A stretch of 64,000 nucleotides of DNA, taken from the NCBI GenBank assembly GCA_039817825.1, contig JBCBVA010000005.1:1-64000 (forward strand), in the 5' to 3' direction. The stretch comes from PCC-7336 sp039817825. Lineage in GTDB: Bacteria; Cyanobacteriota; Cyanobacteriia; Thermostichales; PCC-7336. The notes below the pieces were generated by a model. That model worked only from the letters and a program-made list of their open reading frames with translations. It was not told the origin of the DNA and ran no database searches. The translations under genes were made by a program, and so were the position numbers. The first letter of the stretch is position 1; each line of letters begins with the position of its first letter. Of this stretch, positions 62,813 through 64,000 are shown piece after piece.

Positions 62813-63484
62813 CTAATATTCAAGATCGGGCAAACAGGTGTAGGCAGCCTGCCAAGTACGGCACGACGTCAAGGTACGAATCACGGCAGGTAAGGGGTTG
62901 CTGTAAATTCCAGGAATGTCGCGTTCACCTGGCTGCAGCAAGGGGAATGCAAGCTGCTCTCGCGGCGGCACAAACTGAGCGTTGACTGTCGCAGTATTTC
63001 CCCTCGGGTCTATGCGATACCACCCCACCCCCGATAGGTACACGGCATTCAAGCCGTGCAAACAATAGGATGCCCCGACTCCATCAAGACTAAGCCTTTG
63101 GTAGCAAAGCCCAGCGGCTATCCCATTAGCGCGCAACAGCGCAGCGAGCAGGTGGCTTTTGGCGTAGCAGTACCCCGTTCGGTGCTTCAACACATCCGAT
63201 GCTTTGCAGGTCACGGGATTGAGTTGGTAATCAACGCTATGGCGGATGTCATCCCTCACCCACTCAAAACACGCCTTGACGATCGCACTATCCCCCGTCA
63301 GGCCATCGGCTAATTGCGTGGCCAAGCCTGCGACCGTGTCATGCCGCCAATCAATATAGGTGCTGTGTTCAAAATATTGGGCGGCAACCACGATGACCAC
63401 CTCAGGTAACCGAACGACAGAGTGAGATTCATACACGGTGCTTGCGGTGTCGGTATTTGCGGACCTTTTCAAACCTGACAACAC
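62813..63484 (-). CDS. Transglutaminase-like cysteine protease-fold protein
   Basis: The 223-residue protein has the transglutaminase-like core. The catalytic triad is visible as Cys106 in HRTGYCYAKSHLLAALLRANG, His143 in YCLHGLNAVYL and Asp159 in YRIDPRGNT. Members act as peptidases or amidases on peptides, sometimes on D-amino-acid or cell-wall substrates. There is no clear signal peptide, so it is likely cytoplasmic. The N-terminal 20 residues are not conserved-looking, so the start may be further down. Confidence 0.85.
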   Translation of the reverse strand: MLSGLKRSANTDTASTVYESHSVVRLPEVVIVVAAQYFEHSTYIDWRHDTVAGLATQLADGLTGDSAIVKACFEWVRDDIRHSVDYQLNPVTCKASDVLKHRTGYCYAKSHLLAALLRANGIAAGLCYQRLSLDGVGASYCLHGLNAVYLSGVGWYRIDPRGNTATVNAQFVPPREQLAFPLLQPGERDIPGIYSNPLPAVIRTLTSCRTWQAAYTCLPDLEY

Positions 63485-63731
63485 CCAAAAACCGGAGGCT
63501 TGGGCAACGAACGTGACCTTCGCTAAACCCTAGCGCAGTCTACTGCTGAGCGATCGAAATGCGCTCGCCAATACACCAAAACCACAGCCAACTGCTGGTG
63601 CTGATATCGACATACTGTCGATATGTTGAATCACCCAATGATATATTTATAAAGAAAATGTAAAAAAGCAGTATCAAAGGCGACTACTGCTAAGTGTTTA
63701 TGCCCACAACCCGCTTGGGGAGGCCGGGGCT

Positions 63732-63923
63732 ATGGATATCCGAGTCCATTTAGTTGTCACGACGGAAGAGTACACGCTGATGTGCTTTTCCGACCGACGT
63801 GGGTGTCACTTTGAAGTTCTCAACCGCATGGGATTCATTCACCATGGAGACCGCATCTTCCCCAACCCAACAGCCGCCGAATGGGGAGGACGCGAGTGGA
63901 TTCGGGCCAACAGCCGCAGCTAA
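63732..63923 (+). CDS. Small hypothetical protein
   Basis: Sixty-three residues starting MDIRVHLVVTTEEYTLMCFSD. Compact, soluble, with mixed charge, Trp/Gly-rich near the end (EWGGREWIRANS). A GGGGAGG stretch lies about ten bases before the ATG, which supports translation. No family recognised. It is the last gene of the window. Confidence 0.5.
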   Translation: MDIRVHLVVTTEEYTLMCFSDRRGCHFEVLNRMGFIHHGDRIFPNPTAAEWGGREWIRANSRS

Positions 63924-64000
63924 TGACACTACAGGCCGGATACTAGTACGGCATTCAGTCGTGACAACTAAAAGGCGGCCCTAAACACGACGAGATCAAC

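Larger units (their letters stand above)
1..64000. repeat. HIP1 octamers dispersed through the window
   Basis: GCGATCGC, the highly iterated palindrome of many cyanobacteria, occurs in nearly every kilobase, in coding and non-coding DNA (for example at 730-737, and in the ndk terminator). I did not count them. Their frequency marks the DNA as native cyanobacterial chromosome. Confidence 0.9.

Noticed and set aside
1..64000. CRISPR array, prophage, rRNA operon or defence island
   Set aside because: No regularly spaced direct repeats, phage structural genes or rRNA sequence were seen.

Overview
The window is chromosomal DNA of a cyanobacterium. It carries photosystem II genes (psbD, psbC, psbI and a probable psb30), the phycobilisome and circadian response regulator rpaA, System II cytochrome c maturation (ccsA), several protein families known only from cyanobacteria (DUF1818, TIGR02652, HAS-barrel), and very many HIP1 octamers (GCGATCGC). 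Base composition looks moderately GC-rich. The genus cannot be fixed from this sequence. Gene order is mosaic, with mostly single genes or short operons, as is usual in cyanobacteria. No rRNA, tRNA, CRISPR array, prophage or obvious accessory island was found. The only mobile DNA is a decayed IS982-type transposase at the left edge, where a perfect 44-bp inverted repeat also lies.

Layout. 0-10 kb: IS982 remnant, FecR-like protein, beta-CASP-like metallo-hydrolase, ccsA, ABC exporter, AarF/UbiB kinase, a YtxH-like protein with YggT/YlmG. 10-21 kb: folate cyclo-ligase, murD-ftsW, ruvC, pgsA, a tightly overlapping envelope operon (SAM hydroxide adenosyltransferase, GT2, LptC-like lipoprotein), typA and probable psb30. 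21-30 kb: TIGR02652 and DUF4864 proteins, a 1.15-kb gene-poor stretch with a candidate micro-gene, psbI, def, an EamA exporter, mutS2 and plsY. 30-40 kb: ndk, an acidic tail-anchored protein, a FutB-type iron permease, pepA, a ProA-like protein and gltX. 40-48 kb: TerB-like protein, a 1361-residue membrane protein, a HAS-barrel protein, GNAT, BolA and DUF1818. 48-64 kb: psbD-psbC, a cellulose-synthase-like protein that seems to have lost its catalytic motifs, groES-groEL with a CIRCE operator, mfd, GT9, dtd, rpaA and a transglutaminase-like protein.

The genes fall into four functional groups. Envelope and division: murD, ftsW, pgsA, plsY, LptC-like, GT2, GT9 and the ABC exporter. Photosynthesis: psbD/C/I/30, ccsA, rpaA and possibly YlmG and AarF. 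Genome maintenance: ruvC, mutS2, mfd. Protein homeostasis and translation: groESL, typA, def, gltX, dtd, pepA.

The observations most worth following are: (1) a dispersed structured repeat of about 95-105 bp, present in four intergenic copies; (2) a micro-gene near 22.9 kb with a ten-base Shine-Dalgarno match, two short reading frames that a one-base insertion would fuse, and a terminator-like hairpin; (3) a psbD-psbC pair that does not overlap and has a hairpin between the genes; (4) two apparent pseudo-enzymes, ProA-like without the catalytic cysteine and BcsA-like without the D,D,D,QxxRW residues; (5) several 17-18-bp tandem repeats next to or inside genes.
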